64,000 bases of DNA, taken from the NCBI GenBank assembly GCA_024742475.1, contig JANSYI010000018.1, forward strand, positions 1 through 64,000, in the 5' to 3' direction. This stretch comes from a bacterium. Lineage in GTDB: Bacteria > Myxococcota_A > Polyangia > Nannocystales > Nannocystaceae. The notes beneath the pieces were generated by a model. That model searched no databases and was not told the DNA's origin. It was given only the letters and a program-made list of their open reading frames with translations. Positions 40,459 through 50,458 of the stretch are shown here, piece by piece (position 1 is the stretch's first letter; each line of letters opens with the position of its first letter). The position numbers and the translations under genes are program-made.

Positions 40459-41052
40459 TCAGTCGAGGAGATCGCCGAACCCCAGCCGCGCAAGGGATGT
40501 ACGGGTCCCTACGGCGTCTTCAAACCGAATCGCCTCCATCCCGGCCGCGCGCGCGCCTTTGCAGTTGCCCTCACGGTCGTCGATGAAGACACACGAGGCA
40601 CCCGCGACGCCGAGCCGGTCGAGTACCGCTTGGTAGTAGCCCGCCTCCGGCTTGCGGTAGCCGACGTCGCACGAGACGAAGCTCCACGACATCCACCGGG
40701 ACAGCGCAAGCTTGTCCTCGATCATCTGGTACCAGGGCGTGTAGTTGGAGACCACATGCATGGGTACGCCCTCGAGCGCGCCCAGCAGGTCTTCGATGCC
40801 ATCGAGGAGTCGGTACGCCTCGAACATCGTACGACGCAGACCTTCGATGTCGTAGTCGCGACCGTCGACGAAGAAGCTCCGCTCCATGTCTTCGACGGGC
40901 AGGTCTCCTCGCTCGCACGCAGACCATACGGACGGGTGCTTGACCTCGAGCAGCGCCTCGAGCGTCATCCCGAAGAACGCGGGCACCTCGACATAGAAGG
41001 GGTCGTGCACCAACGTCCCCATGACGTCCCACAAGATGATGCGGTCGCTCAT
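40459..41052 (-). CDS. HAD-family hydrolase
   Basis: 197 residues from ATG 41052, which overlaps the TetR stop (ATGA). Haloacid-dehalogenase motifs are visible: nucleophile Asp9 in LWDVMGTLV, motif II Ser in VVSNYTPWYQ, motif III Lys in GYRKPEAGYY and motif IV acidic pair in FIDDREGN. The second Asp of the usual DxDGT phosphatase motif is Met11 here, so the usual general acid/base is absent. Some HAD dehalogenases and related proteins also lack this residue, so the reaction type is open. It is translationally coupled to a TetR regulator that may control both genes. Confidence 0.85.
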   Translation of the reverse strand: MSDRIILWDVMGTLVHDPFYVEVPAFFGMTLEALLEVKHPSVWSACERGDLPVEDMERSFFVDGRDYDIEGLRRTMFEAYRLLDGIEDLLGALEGVPMHVVSNYTPWYQMIEDKLALSRWMSWSFVSCDVGYRKPEAGYYQAVLDRLGVAGASCVFIDDREGNCKGARAAGMEAIRFEDAVGTRTSLARLGFGDLLD

Positions 41053-41648
41053 TGGCGCAAGAAGGTAGCGCGGGAGAGCGCGGAGGCGTGAGGCTGCGGT
41101 CCCCACAGCGTGTCTCGAACGTCGCCATACGCGGCGGCCCGCACGATCAGGGTCGCCGCGACGCTCATCAGGCGCGCGCGAATCGGCGGGCCCTCGACCA
41201 CGATCGCGTCACCTTGGGTTTCGATGAAGGCTTCGACCGCGTCGACGAGCGGGGCGACCTGGTTCATCAAGATATCGGTCCCAGGCCCGGGGCCCTTGGC
41301 GTCGAGCAGCTCGCGCAGCACGATCCGCGCGACCTGAACGTTCTCACCGAGGAAGTCGGCGTATCGATCCGCGGTCGCGAGCAGCCGCTCTTCGAACGAC
41401 CCATCCATGAACATCGCCGCCTGCAGCACGCCCCCGAGGTTGGAGAAGGCTCGCTGTACCGTGGCCTGGTACAGCTCCTCCTTGCTCTTGAAGTGGTAGA
41501 GCAACGACGGTCGGCGGATGCCCGCCTGCTCGGCGATGTCGGCGAGCTTCGCCGGACCAAACCCTTGTTCGGCGAAGACCTTCTCCGCCGCTTCGAGGAT
41601 CCGCTGCGGCGTGGAGACCTTGACGTCTTCCGCTCTGGGACGGCCCAT
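41049..41648 (-). CDS. TetR-family transcriptional regulator
   Basis: 199 residues. The N-terminal TetR DNA-binding domain has RILEAAEKVFAEQGFGPAKLADIAEQAGIRRPSLLYHFKSKEELYQATV; the helix-turn-helix is about 33-55. It is followed by an all-helical ligand domain of about 140 residues with no recognisable ligand signature. It probably represses its own operon with the downstream HAD gene. The effector is unknown. The upstream region 41649-41763 holds the likely operator and a hairpin belonging to the gene before it. Confidence 0.92.
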   Translation of the reverse strand: MGRPRAEDVKVSTPQRILEAAEKVFAEQGFGPAKLADIAEQAGIRRPSLLYHFKSKEELYQATVQRAFSNLGGVLQAAMFMDGSFEERLLATADRYADFLGENVQVARIVLRELLDAKGPGPGTDILMNQVAPLVDAVEAFIETQGDAIVVEGPPIRARLMSVAATLIVRAAAYGDVRDTLWGPQPHASALSRATFLRQ

Positions 41649-41675
41649 GCCCGCACCCTACCCCTGAATACACGA

Positions 41676-41705
41676 AGACGGGAGCCCCCGAAGGAACCCC
41701 CGTCT
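41676..41705 (-). terminator. hairpin downstream of the 41764-43149 surface-protein gene
   Basis: AGACGGG (41676-41682) pairs with CCCGTCT (41699-41705) around a 16-nt loop with extra G/C pairing potential. It lies 58 bp beyond the stop of the surface-protein gene and 27 bp upstream of the tetR start on the same strand. It probably ends the surface-protein transcript; the strong T-run of a classic terminator is missing. Confidence 0.55.
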
Positions 41706-41763
41706 CACGCGCGACCCCCCGCCCCCCCGAAGATCGGGGAACATCAGGGAAGCTGAGGAAAGA

Positions 41764-43149
41764 TCAGGCTTCGCGGCGGATGAAGCCCAGGCCGAGCAGG
41801 CCAAGCATCAGCGCGATGGTGCCGCCGACGCCTTGCTCGCTGGAAACGGAGCAGCCGCCACCGCCGTCGTCACCGCCAGCACCGCTGTCGTCGCCACCGT
41901 CGGTGTCGCCGTCGCTGTCGCTGTCGCTGTCGCCGTCGGTGGTCACGAACGTGTCGTTGCCGGTCGGGTCGGAGCCGTTGCTGTCGGTCGTGGGTCCGTC
42001 GCTGTCGCCACCATCCGTGTCGCCGTCGGTGGGGTCGATCGGGCCGCCCTCGACCGTCACGGTGACCTGGACGGTCTCGGCTTCATTGCCGTAGTAGTCC
42101 GACGCTTCGACGGTGACGATGTACTCGCCGCCGGGGAGGTCGGCGATGTCGCCCGAGGTCCACTCGGTGTCGACGGTCTTGAACGGGTCGCCGTCGAGGA
42201 AGTTGCGGTCGCAGATGTCGGTGGTGCAGAACGAGAACTCGCCACCAGCCACAGCCCCTTCGAGCGCGTCGGAGGCGATGGTGATGCGAACGGCGGCGTA
42301 GTTGGAGCCCTCTTCGATGCGCGCCGTCGCGTTGAGGGGATCGCCCTCGGCGATGACGTCGCCGTCGGCGGGCGAGACCAGCGTGATGATCGGAGGCTGG
42401 TCGTCGGCGGCGTTGGGGCCGAGGTTCTCGATGAGGTCGGCGTGGCTGTTCTGCTCGCCACCTTCGCAGCCGGTGTGGTCGAGGCTGGTGCAGTCGAGCG
42501 GTTGCGCGGTCATGCCGTCCTTGCCGCCGAGCGGCGCAGCGATGGCACCGCACTCGTCGACGAACTCCGTGGGCGGGTTCGCGAAGTCGGGCGGGTAGTT
42601 CATCCAGTCGGATGCCGCGCCGTCCTTGCCCTCGAGACCTGCGAGCAGGCCGGTGGCGAAGACGCCCGCGGTGACGGCGTCGGGGTCCGAGCACTGGTTG
42701 GTGCCGTCGAGGAACGCGAAGTACGCGACGTCGCGGCTGAGCGCGGCGCAGTTGGACAGCGAGGACGTGCAGGTGTGCGAGTTGTTTTCCTTGGACGCCT
42801 CGGCACCCGTGAAGAGCGCGTAGACCGGGACGTACTCTGGAGGAGCCTCAGTGACGACGCGGAGGTCATAGGCCGCGTATGCGGCGGCGATGCCATCGGC
42901 GATGTCTTGGGCGGCGTCGCTGGGCGAGAGCGTGGTCGGCTCGGCGACGTTGGGGAGGCAGCCCGCTGCGATACCGCTGCCGCTCATGCCGGTCTTCTGG
43001 CAGTGCGAATCGACGGTACCCGACGGCGTGGCCTCGACGTCTGCGGTCGGGACCCAGATGATCGCGGGTTTGGTGTCCGCCATGGCGACCGAAGAGGTGG
43101 TCAGCGTGGCGAGAATGGCGGCGGTGGAAAGCAAGCAAGTGCGCTTCAT
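41764..43149 (-). CDS. secreted cell-surface protein with acidic repeat stalk and MYXO-CTERM-like tail
   Basis: 461 residues. Signal peptide 1-24 (MKRTCLLSTAAILATLTTSSVAMA). The mature N-terminal domain (about 28-260) is Cys-containing and unrecognised, though it carries text (DIADGIAAAYAAYDLRVV) common in myxobacterial secreted protease-like proteins. An Ig-like/Big_9 domain (about 265-380) includes PPIITLVSPADGDVIAEGDPLNATARI. A Gly/Asp/Ser/Thr stalk of ~65 residues follows, then Cys, a hydrophobic helix (GGTIALMLGLLGLGF) and RRE, a MYXO-CTERM-like tail. The strong ribosome site GAGGAGA (43158-43164) lies 8 bp before the ATG. No catalytic motif is evident, and a structural or adhesin role is a guess. 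Confidence 0.85.
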   Translation of the reverse strand: MKRTCLLSTAAILATLTTSSVAMADTKPAIIWVPTADVEATPSGTVDSHCQKTGMSGSGIAAGCLPNVAEPTTLSPSDAAQDIADGIAAAYAAYDLRVVTEAPPEYVPVYALFTGAEASKENNSHTCTSSLSNCAALSRDVAYFAFLDGTNQCSDPDAVTAGVFATGLLAGLEGKDGAASDWMNYPPDFANPPTEFVDECGAIAAPLGGKDGMTAQPLDCTSLDHTGCEGGEQNSHADLIENLGPNAADDQPPIITLVSPADGDVIAEGDPLNATARIEEGSNYAAVRITIASDALEGAVAGGEFSFCTTDICDRNFLDGDPFKTVDTEWTSGDIADLPGGEYIVTVEASDYYGNEAETVQVTVTVEGGPIDPTDGDTDGGDSDGPTTDSNGSDPTGNDTFVTTDGDSDSDSDGDTDGGDDSGAGGDDGGGGCSVSSEQGVGGTIALMLGLLGLGFIRREA

Positions 43150-43344
43150 CAGAAAGGTCTCCTCGGGGATGGGGCAGTAAAGGAAGAGGCGGAAAGCCTG
43201 TCAACCCCCACGAGCCCGTGAACGTGTTCCCCGGACGGCGCTTACGCACCCAATGTGGCGGATCTCGACAAATTGCTCTCGGAACGCGGCCTGCGGGCCG
43301 TCAGCGACAGCGGCGCCTGCGAGGCCGCCCCCCAGGCCGCGACA

Positions 43345-44367
43345 TCAACCACAGACGACGGAAGGGACGCACAGCCGAGGCCCCTGGCGAACACTGAGCG
43401 ACTCGAGGCCGAAGCACAGCTCGCCGTCGATGACGGGGTCGAGCGTGCAGCCGCGCGCCGCGGTGGCCTTGAGCTCGCGCGCCGGACCGTCGAAGACGTC
43501 TCGCCCCCAGATCGGGGTGCCGAGGACGATATTGGGCAGGTTTGCGACGACGCCCAGGCGCGTGGAGGAGAGCGCCTGCGCGTGCATCACCCCCGGCTCG
43601 GCCGCGTGCCGGAACGTCCGAACGACGCCGCCGAGGTTGATGTCGATCGAGCCGACCTGCAGCGATGAGAACGTGTCGAAACCGAGCACCTGCCCGTCGA
43701 CCTCGACCTCGGCGCGCGTGGGTTCGAAGATGTCGTCGGCGTACTGCTGCAGCGAGGGCACCAGCCGCTCGCGAATGGGCCGTGGAGTGCTGCCGGCGAC
43801 GCCTCCGACCGATGCCTTGGCGAGCACGTCGATGATGCCGATCGGATCGATGCGGTCGCGCTGGTAGAGCTTGTCGAAGAAGCGCTGAGCGACGCCCCCG
43901 ATCGCGGTGGCGAAGCCGATGCGCTCGAAGGTCTCCTCGCCGCTGACGCAGGTGATGCGCAGCGTGTCGAGCTCGACCATGGGGAGGGTGTCGCCGCGGT
44001 CGAGCACGCCGACGAGCGCCCGCACGATGTCGGGCGCCTGACCACGTACGCCGGCTTTGTGCGCGACGAAGTCGATGCTTCCGCCGTTGCCCGGCACCAC
44101 CATCGGCCAGGGCGCGCCGGACTCGGTCGCGAGCTGTTGAGCGGTGGAGAGCAGCCAGTGCAGCGTGCCGTCGCCACCGTCGACCACCCAGTATCGGCAG
44201 CCCAGGGACTCGAACTCCCGCACGACGTCGGCCAGCTCGTCCAAGCTCTGTGTCTGTCGAACGACCCCATGGCCATCGACGGCGCGCCGCAGGTCTTCGA
44301 GTCGCCCCGGGTTCCTGCGGTTCTTCCCCGAGTTGGGGTTGGTCAATACGCCGATCGCCGTCGCCAT
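43345..44367 (-). CDS. diacylglycerol/lipid kinase-like protein
   Basis: 340 residues from ATG 44367 (MATAIGVLTNPNSGKNRRNP). The DAGK catalytic domain has VLTNPNSGKN, VVDGGDGTLHWLLS (nucleotide-binding GGDGT) and MVVPGNGGSIDF (usually GT.ND/GGT.N, here GNGGS). The C-terminal beta-rich part includes EVEVDGQVLGFDTFSSLQVGS. It probably phosphorylates a lipid or sphingoid-type substrate at the inner membrane, which is not determinable here. It lies 74 bp downstream of rodA on the same strand and could be transcribed with the elongasome genes. Confidence 0.85.
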   Translation of the reverse strand: MATAIGVLTNPNSGKNRRNPGRLEDLRRAVDGHGVVRQTQSLDELADVVREFESLGCRYWVVDGGDGTLHWLLSTAQQLATESGAPWPMVVPGNGGSIDFVAHKAGVRGQAPDIVRALVGVLDRGDTLPMVELDTLRITCVSGEETFERIGFATAIGGVAQRFFDKLYQRDRIDPIGIIDVLAKASVGGVAGSTPRPIRERLVPSLQQYADDIFEPTRAEVEVDGQVLGFDTFSSLQVGSIDINLGGVVRTFRHAAEPGVMHAQALSSTRLGVVANLPNIVLGTPIWGRDVFDGPARELKATAARGCTLDPVIDGELCFGLESLSVRQGPRLCVPSVVCG

Positions 44368-44441
44368 CGTAGCCGTCGACTCATAGCACGGACCCCCGCT
44401 GCGCGTTTGCAGGCTCCGTGGTGTGCAGGCGCTTGCACGCC

Positions 44442-45557
44442 CTATCTCGTGTGGCGCGATCTCGACACGCTCATGAGCAGACCCAGGCCCAGCATCATGG
44501 TGAGCACGTTGCTGCCGCCGGCAGAGAAGAACGGGAGCGTGATGCCAGAGACGGGGACCAGCTGCAGCACCATCGCGATGTTCACGACCGCGTGCCAGAA
44601 GAACAGCGCGGCGACGCCCATGCAGAGCAGCGACCCGAAGCGGTCGTGCGCTTGCGAGGCGAGGTTGACCGCCCACAGGGTCAGGCTCATGAACAACACC
44701 AAGACCATGGCCGTCCCCACGAAGCCCCACTCTTCCGAGTACACGGCGAACGGGAAGTCGGTGTAGGGCTCGGGCAAGAACCCCAGCGCGTTCTGAGATC
44801 CTTGCGACAACCCGCGGCCGAAGAAGCCGCCGTTGCCGACGCTGATCATCGCTTGAATCGTCTGGTAGCCATCGGTGTCGGCATACAGCTCGGGGTCGAG
44901 CCACACGTCGATGCGCCGACGCTGATAGTTCTCCATGTAGCTCCAGCCGATCGCCACCGAGACCACGGCCGCCGACAGCACCGCGAGGATCACCCGGACC
45001 CGCAGCCCCGCCGCGACAACGAGTGAGAACGAGACAAGCAGCAGCATGATGCCCGTGCCCAGGTCCGGCTGGCGGATGATGAGCGCCGCGGGCATGAGCA
45101 CCATGACGAAGGGCACGACCAACCGGCGAAGGTTCGAGAGGTCCTTGGCCGCGGCGTCGTGCAGGAACCTGGCCAGCGCGATGACGATGAGCACCTTCAT
45201 CAGCTCGGACGGCTGAATGCGATAGTCCTTGTAGCCGAGCCACCGCTGGGCGTTGTTGACTCGAATGCCGAAGAACGGGACCAGCAGCAGCAGTGTCACG
45301 CCGAACCCATAGGCCGCGTAGGCGAGGCGGTAGACGGTCCGGTGGTCGATTGCCGTGACGATGAACATCGCCACCGAGCCCAGTCCGATCCAGCGAAGCT
45401 GCGTCGCAACCCGGCCCGACCAGTCTCCCGCCCCGGCGCTGTTGAGGTTGATGACGGCCAGCGTGACGATCGCGGCGGTCAGCGTGACCACGACCCAGTC
45501 GATCGAGTGCCGCAGCCGCGCGCCGAGGCTTCGAGGATCGTCGAGCAAGGGGTTCAC
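44442..45557 (-). CDS. rodA: rod-shape-determining SEDS glycosyltransferase RodA
   Basis: 371 residues from GTG 45557, overlapping the mrdA stop (GTGA). It is a SEDS-family membrane protein with about ten helices. Conserved text includes NNAQRWLGYKDYRIQPSELMKVLIVIALARFL, IRQPDLGTGIMLLLV, RRRIDVWLDPELYADTDGYQTIQAMISVGNGGFFGRGLSQGSQ and FAVYSEEWGFVGTAMVL. RodA polymerises lipid II into glycan strands during cell elongation, paired with PBP2. The genetic pairing with mrdA and mreBCD identifies it as RodA rather than FtsW. Confidence 0.95.
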   Translation of the reverse strand: MNPLLDDPRSLGARLRHSIDWVVVTLTAAIVTLAVINLNSAGAGDWSGRVATQLRWIGLGSVAMFIVTAIDHRTVYRLAYAAYGFGVTLLLLVPFFGIRVNNAQRWLGYKDYRIQPSELMKVLIVIALARFLHDAAAKDLSNLRRLVVPFVMVLMPAALIIRQPDLGTGIMLLLVSFSLVVAAGLRVRVILAVLSAAVVSVAIGWSYMENYQRRRIDVWLDPELYADTDGYQTIQAMISVGNGGFFGRGLSQGSQNALGFLPEPYTDFPFAVYSEEWGFVGTAMVLVLFMSLTLWAVNLASQAHDRFGSLLCMGVAALFFWHAVVNIAMVLQLVPVSGITLPFFSAGGSNVLTMMLGLGLLMSVSRSRHTR

Positions 45558-47578
45558 GGTGTGCCCTCCTTGCCCACGCGCGCGAGGGTCTCGTCTTGCT
45601 GACCCGGCAGCGGTGGCGGGACGCCATAACCTCGCGGGCGGAGCTCGGTCTCCGACGAGGTGTCGCCCAAGTAGTGCTCGATGACCCGCATCACGATCGG
45701 GGCCGCAGCATCGGCACCCGTTCCCCCGTGCACCACCAGCGCGACCACGACGATCTGCGGGTCGTCGGCGGGGGCGTAGGCGGCGAACCACGCGTGGTCT
45801 TGGGTCTCATCCCAGCCGTCGATCTCGACCTCGGTGTCGTTGCGATACTCGCGACCGACCTGGGCCGTGCCCGTCTTGCCGGCGACGACGATGTTGTCGA
45901 GGCGCTGGCTGTACGCGGTGCCATCTTCGCTGTTCACCACGCCGACGAGGCCCGCGTGGATGCGCGCTCGGTCACTCGCGTCGAGCACGGGCGTTTCGTT
46001 GCGACGCTGCGCTTCGCTCGAGAAGACCAGCTTCTCGTCGTTGGTCTCGATGCGGTCGACCAGGTAGGGCGTGAGCACGTAGCCACCGTTGGCGACCGCC
46101 GCGTAGAGGACCGCGACCTGCATGACCGTGGCCTTCACGTTGCCCTGCCCGATGGCGCTGTTGAGACGAACGCCGCCCTGGTACGTGCCTTCGCGGGCCT
46201 CGAACTCCTCGGTCGGAATGGTGCCCTTGACCTCGCCGTTGATGCCCAAGCCGGTCCGGTCTCCCAGGCCCAGGGCCCGCGCAACCGGCTCGACCCGCTC
46301 GAGGCTGAGCGTGTTGCGGATTGCGAGCTCGTAGAAGTACGCGTTGCACGAGTGCACGAGCGCCTGCTCGAGGTTCATCGGGCCGTGTACGTGGGTATCG
46401 CGGAACTTTCGCTTACCGAACTTGACGTAGCCCTCGCACTCGATCTCCTCGTCGGGGTCGAACTCGGGGTCGCCCAAGGCGACCAGAGCTGAGACGACCT
46501 TGTAGGTCGACCCGGGGAAGAAGTGCTCTTGGACAGTCTTGTCGATGAAGGGCTTGAGTGGACTCTCCGACCACGCCTTCCACTCTGCCGAGGGGATGGG
46601 CTGCTCGTAGCGGTTCGGGTCCACCGAAGGCACGGACGCGGTCGCGAGCACCCGCCCGGTGTTGACGTCCATCGCCACGACCGCGCCGGCGAGCTTGTCC
46701 GAGACCGCCTCGTACGCGACCGTCTGCAGGTCGAGGTCGAGGGTCAGGTAGATGTCTTGCCCGGGGATGGGATCGCGCGCCGGGGGCAGCGAGTCCACCG
46801 CCCACGCCGGAGGGTCGGCGACTTCGCGGCGACGGGCATCGACGACGCGCCATCGCTCGCCCAAGCGACCCCGCAGGTAGTTCTCCCACTGCCGCTCGAT
46901 GCCCGTCTGCCCCACGCGATCACCGAGGCGGTAGCCCAGGTGCGGTGAGCCGTCGAGCGTGCGGGCGCTGACGTTGCCCATCTGCCCCGTGACGAACGCG
47001 GTGAGCACCCCCTCGGGGTAGAAGCGGCGCGAACTCTCTCGAATCTCGACCCACGGATCGAGCACCTCGAGGCGGGACTCGATGCGCGCGTACTCCTCCC
47101 AGCTCAGGTTGCGCCGCGCGATCTGGGCATAGCGGCCGCGTGCTTCATCGGCGCGCAGCTCTTCGAGCAGCGCCAAGAACTTGTCGCGGTCGGCCTCGTC
47201 GATGAAGTCGATGAGCGAGAGGATGGTGTCCCGCGTGGTGTCGCCCATCGGGCGGCGCTTCCCCTCGGGCGTGGAGACGACTCCCCCGTCGGGGTCGAGC
47301 TCGAAGCGGGCCCACCCGGTGATGTAGAGCGTGTAGGAGCTGCGGTTGGTCGCCAGGGGGTGACCGTTGACGTCGTAGATCCGACCCCGCGGGGCCTCGA
47401 CGTCGACCTTGTCCATGAAGTTGCGCTCGGCCCGACGGTCGTAGTGATCGGCTTCGAGCACCTGCAGCTGACACAAGCGGCCCGCGAGGGCGAGGAACGC
47501 CAGCGCGACGAAGATCACCGTGGCCTGGAACCGGGGGCGAAGATCCCGAAGGTCGTCTTTTTGGTGGAGGCTGATCAC
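45554..47578 (-). CDS. mrdA: penicillin-binding protein 2 (elongasome transpeptidase)
   Basis: 674 residues from GTG 47578, overlapping the mreD stop (GTGA). An N-terminal membrane anchor (about 19-37) leads to a PBP dimerisation/pedestal domain with EAPRGRIYDVNGHPLATN, then a class B transpeptidase domain. Catalytic SxxK is S357-T-Y-K360, SxN is S411-C-N413 and KTG is 569-571. All catalytic motifs are intact. PBP2 cross-links glycan strands made by RodA. The longer frame upstream shadows mreD. The enzyme is slightly longer than E. coli PBP2 (633), with a polar C-terminal extension. Confidence 0.96.
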   Translation of the reverse strand: MISLHQKDDLRDLRPRFQATVIFVALAFLALAGRLCQLQVLEADHYDRRAERNFMDKVDVEAPRGRIYDVNGHPLATNRSSYTLYITGWARFELDPDGGVVSTPEGKRRPMGDTTRDTILSLIDFIDEADRDKFLALLEELRADEARGRYAQIARRNLSWEEYARIESRLEVLDPWVEIRESSRRFYPEGVLTAFVTGQMGNVSARTLDGSPHLGYRLGDRVGQTGIERQWENYLRGRLGERWRVVDARRREVADPPAWAVDSLPPARDPIPGQDIYLTLDLDLQTVAYEAVSDKLAGAVVAMDVNTGRVLATASVPSVDPNRYEQPIPSAEWKAWSESPLKPFIDKTVQEHFFPGSTYKVVSALVALGDPEFDPDEEIECEGYVKFGKRKFRDTHVHGPMNLEQALVHSCNAYFYELAIRNTLSLERVEPVARALGLGDRTGLGINGEVKGTIPTEEFEAREGTYQGGVRLNSAIGQGNVKATVMQVAVLYAAVANGGYVLTPYLVDRIETNDEKLVFSSEAQRRNETPVLDASDRARIHAGLVGVVNSEDGTAYSQRLDNIVVAGKTGTAQVGREYRNDTEVEIDGWDETQDHAWFAAYAPADDPQIVVVALVVHGGTGADAAAPIVMRVIEHYLGDTSSETELRPRGYGVPPPLPGQQDETLARVGKEGTP

Positions 47579-48129
47579 CGCGGAGCCCCCAGCGGCGAGG
47601 GCCCGTCGGGCGCGGCCGGCTCTTGAATCTTCAGCAGGATGAAGAGCCGCTCGAAGAGGGTCCACACCGGAGGGGCGACGAGCGCCGTGGCGATGCAGTG
47701 CCAGCGGGCGTCCCACAGCGCAGTCCACAAGGCGTCACGCCGAAGCCCGAGCGGCTCGGCCAACGCGACCAAGATCGCCGCGGTGAGGAGGTCGACGACC
47801 AGCACCGAGACGAACGCCGACAGCATGCGTGTGGGCCAACCGGTGATCGCGAGGCGCTCGGCGGCCCACGACAACGCGACGAACGCCAGCGCGTAGGCCA
47901 TCGTCAACGTGCCGATCGGGGCGCCTTGGTGCAGGTCCTCGAGGTAGCCCAGGGCGATGGCCAACGCGAGGCCCAGGGGCATCGGCAGCGCGCGCGAAAA
48001 GGCGATGTGCGTCAGCACGACCACCGAGGTCGCCGGCAGCATCACCGTGATCATGAAGACATCGGCCAGCCCGCCCCCGACCGCGATGAGCACCCACCCT
48101 ACGATGAGGTATGTGAACGCCCGGATCAT
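47575..48129 (-). CDS. mreD: rod-shape-determining protein MreD
   Basis: 184 residues from ATG 48129, overlapping the mreC stop (ATGA). Five to six hydrophobic helices are visible, with LADVFMITVMLPATSVVVLTHIAFSRALPMPLGLALAIALGYLEDLHQGAPIGTLTMAYALAF, the typical MreD pattern (GxxxDxxxGxPxG). It belongs to the membrane part of the elongasome, linking MreC and the synthases. The upstream extension of the frame shadows mreC. Confidence 0.9.
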   Translation of the reverse strand: MIRAFTYLIVGWVLIAVGGGLADVFMITVMLPATSVVVLTHIAFSRALPMPLGLALAIALGYLEDLHQGAPIGTLTMAYALAFVALSWAAERLAITGWPTRMLSAFVSVLVVDLLTAAILVALAEPLGLRRDALWTALWDARWHCIATALVAPPVWTLFERLFILLKIQEPAAPDGPSPLGAPR

Positions 48130-49004
48130 CGGATCGGCTGCAGCCCCATCGACGAGGGCCCCTGAGAAGGCTCGGTGGTGTCGGGACGCGGCGCGCCTGC
48201 GAGCACGACCCACACCACGTCGACGCGGTCGAAGCGAACCTCGGGTTTGACGTGCAGGCGCTGCTGATCGCCGACGAGCTGCTCGACCTCGACGACGCGA
48301 CCGACGGGGTGCCCTTTGGGGAAGAGTTCGTCGACCCCACTGGTCTGAATGAGGTCGCCCGGCTCGACCTCGTAGTCCTTGGGCACGTCGACGATGCAGC
48401 CGTACTCGCTGTCCCCGTGCAAGATGCCCTGGGCGCGGTTGCGTGCGACCTCGACCGCGATCTTGGATCGTGCGTCGGTGACGAGCATGACGTCGCTGTA
48501 GTCGTCGAAGACCTTGTCGACGCGGCCGACGACGCCGTCGGGACTGAGCACGGCCATCCCGGGCTTGGCGAACCGCGTGCCGCGGTCGATGCGAATGTTG
48601 AGCACCCGAAAGAACGGCGACTGGTCGACCCCGACGCGCTCGGCGGGGATCATGTCGGCGGGCGTCCGGTCGCGCATCTGCAGCGCGCGGCGCAGCTGCG
48701 TGTTCTCCTCGGCCAGCTCGGCGAGCTCTCTGAGGGTCTGTGCCAGCTCACGGTTCTCTGCCGCCAGCCGCTCGTTGGCGTCTTGGAGGCGCGCCTGCAT
48801 GAACCACCGCTCGAAGAACGAGCCCATCATCGAGGTGGAGTACGAGACCGCGGCCTCGAGCGGCCCGCCGATGCGTCGCACCGAACGATCGAACGCGCTG
48901 AGCTCGTGCGGGTTCTCGGCCGTATTGCGCAGCAGCACCACCGGGATGGCGAGGAGCACGACGACGATGGTCGCGTTCTGAATGCTGCGGAGTGAGACGG
49001 CCAT
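48126..49004 (-). CDS. mreC: rod-shape-determining protein MreC
   Basis: 292 residues. An N-terminal membrane helix (about 10-26) is followed by a coiled coil (about 65-108, RLQDANERLAAENRELAQTLRELAELAEENTQLRRAL). The periplasmic beta-domain has AERVGVDQSPFFRVLNIRIDRGTRFAKPGMAVLSPDGVVGRVDKVFDDYSDVMLVTDARSKIAVEV and GDLIQTSGVDELFPKGHPVGRV, both strong MreC signatures. It binds and activates PBP2 in the periplasm. It lies 114 bp downstream of mreB and is coupled to mreD. Confidence 0.94.
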   Translation of the reverse strand: MAVSLRSIQNATIVVVLLAIPVVLLRNTAENPHELSAFDRSVRRIGGPLEAAVSYSTSMMGSFFERWFMQARLQDANERLAAENRELAQTLRELAELAEENTQLRRALQMRDRTPADMIPAERVGVDQSPFFRVLNIRIDRGTRFAKPGMAVLSPDGVVGRVDKVFDDYSDVMLVTDARSKIAVEVARNRAQGILHGDSEYGCIVDVPKDYEVEPGDLIQTSGVDELFPKGHPVGRVVEVEQLVGDQQRLHVKPEVRFDRVDVVWVVLAGAPRPDTTEPSQGPSSMGLQPIR

Positions 49005-49118
49005 GGCTTGGGCTCACCGAACGCTACCGTGTACCGCGTGATTCCGGGGGATTCCGCGCCCTCGACATGAGCGCTCTCACGGCGTCGCCCACGGACACGA
49101 CGCCGCAGGGGCCCAGCG

Positions 49119-50150
<1,032 letters not shown>

Positions 50151-50458
50151 CTGGGGGCTTGGATGGGGTGCGTGGTGTGGCCGGTCGGGCCAGAAAGCGC
50201 GGTGAGCGCAAACTCGGAGTGGTGCGGCGCGACGCGTCGCTGTGATCCCGAAAGAAGCCCCCAATTACACGCGTGTGGACGGAGGAGCAAGCGAATCAAT
50301 GTCGCACAGCGCAGCACTCAGCCCCACATACTAGGGCGAAGCCTCGGGGTTTGGGGAACGCACGACACGGACCCCGCCATTCCAAGCGCATACCCCGCAG
50401 CAGAGGTTCGGGACCAGTTGCCGCGGGTGGGCCCGACCTGTTAGTTCCGCCCCAGACG
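50151..50458. other. divergent intergenic region between mreB and the PpiD-like gene
   Basis: 308 bp without a gene. It must hold promoters for both the mre operon (leftward) and the PpiD-like gene (rightward). The most A/T-rich hexamers are TGTAAT on the minus strand (50264-50269), with a weak CTTGCT 16 bp away, and CATACT on the plus strand (50327-50332), which has no good -35. I see no riboswitch, tRNA or clear hairpin. Promoter placement is a guess. Confidence 0.4.
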
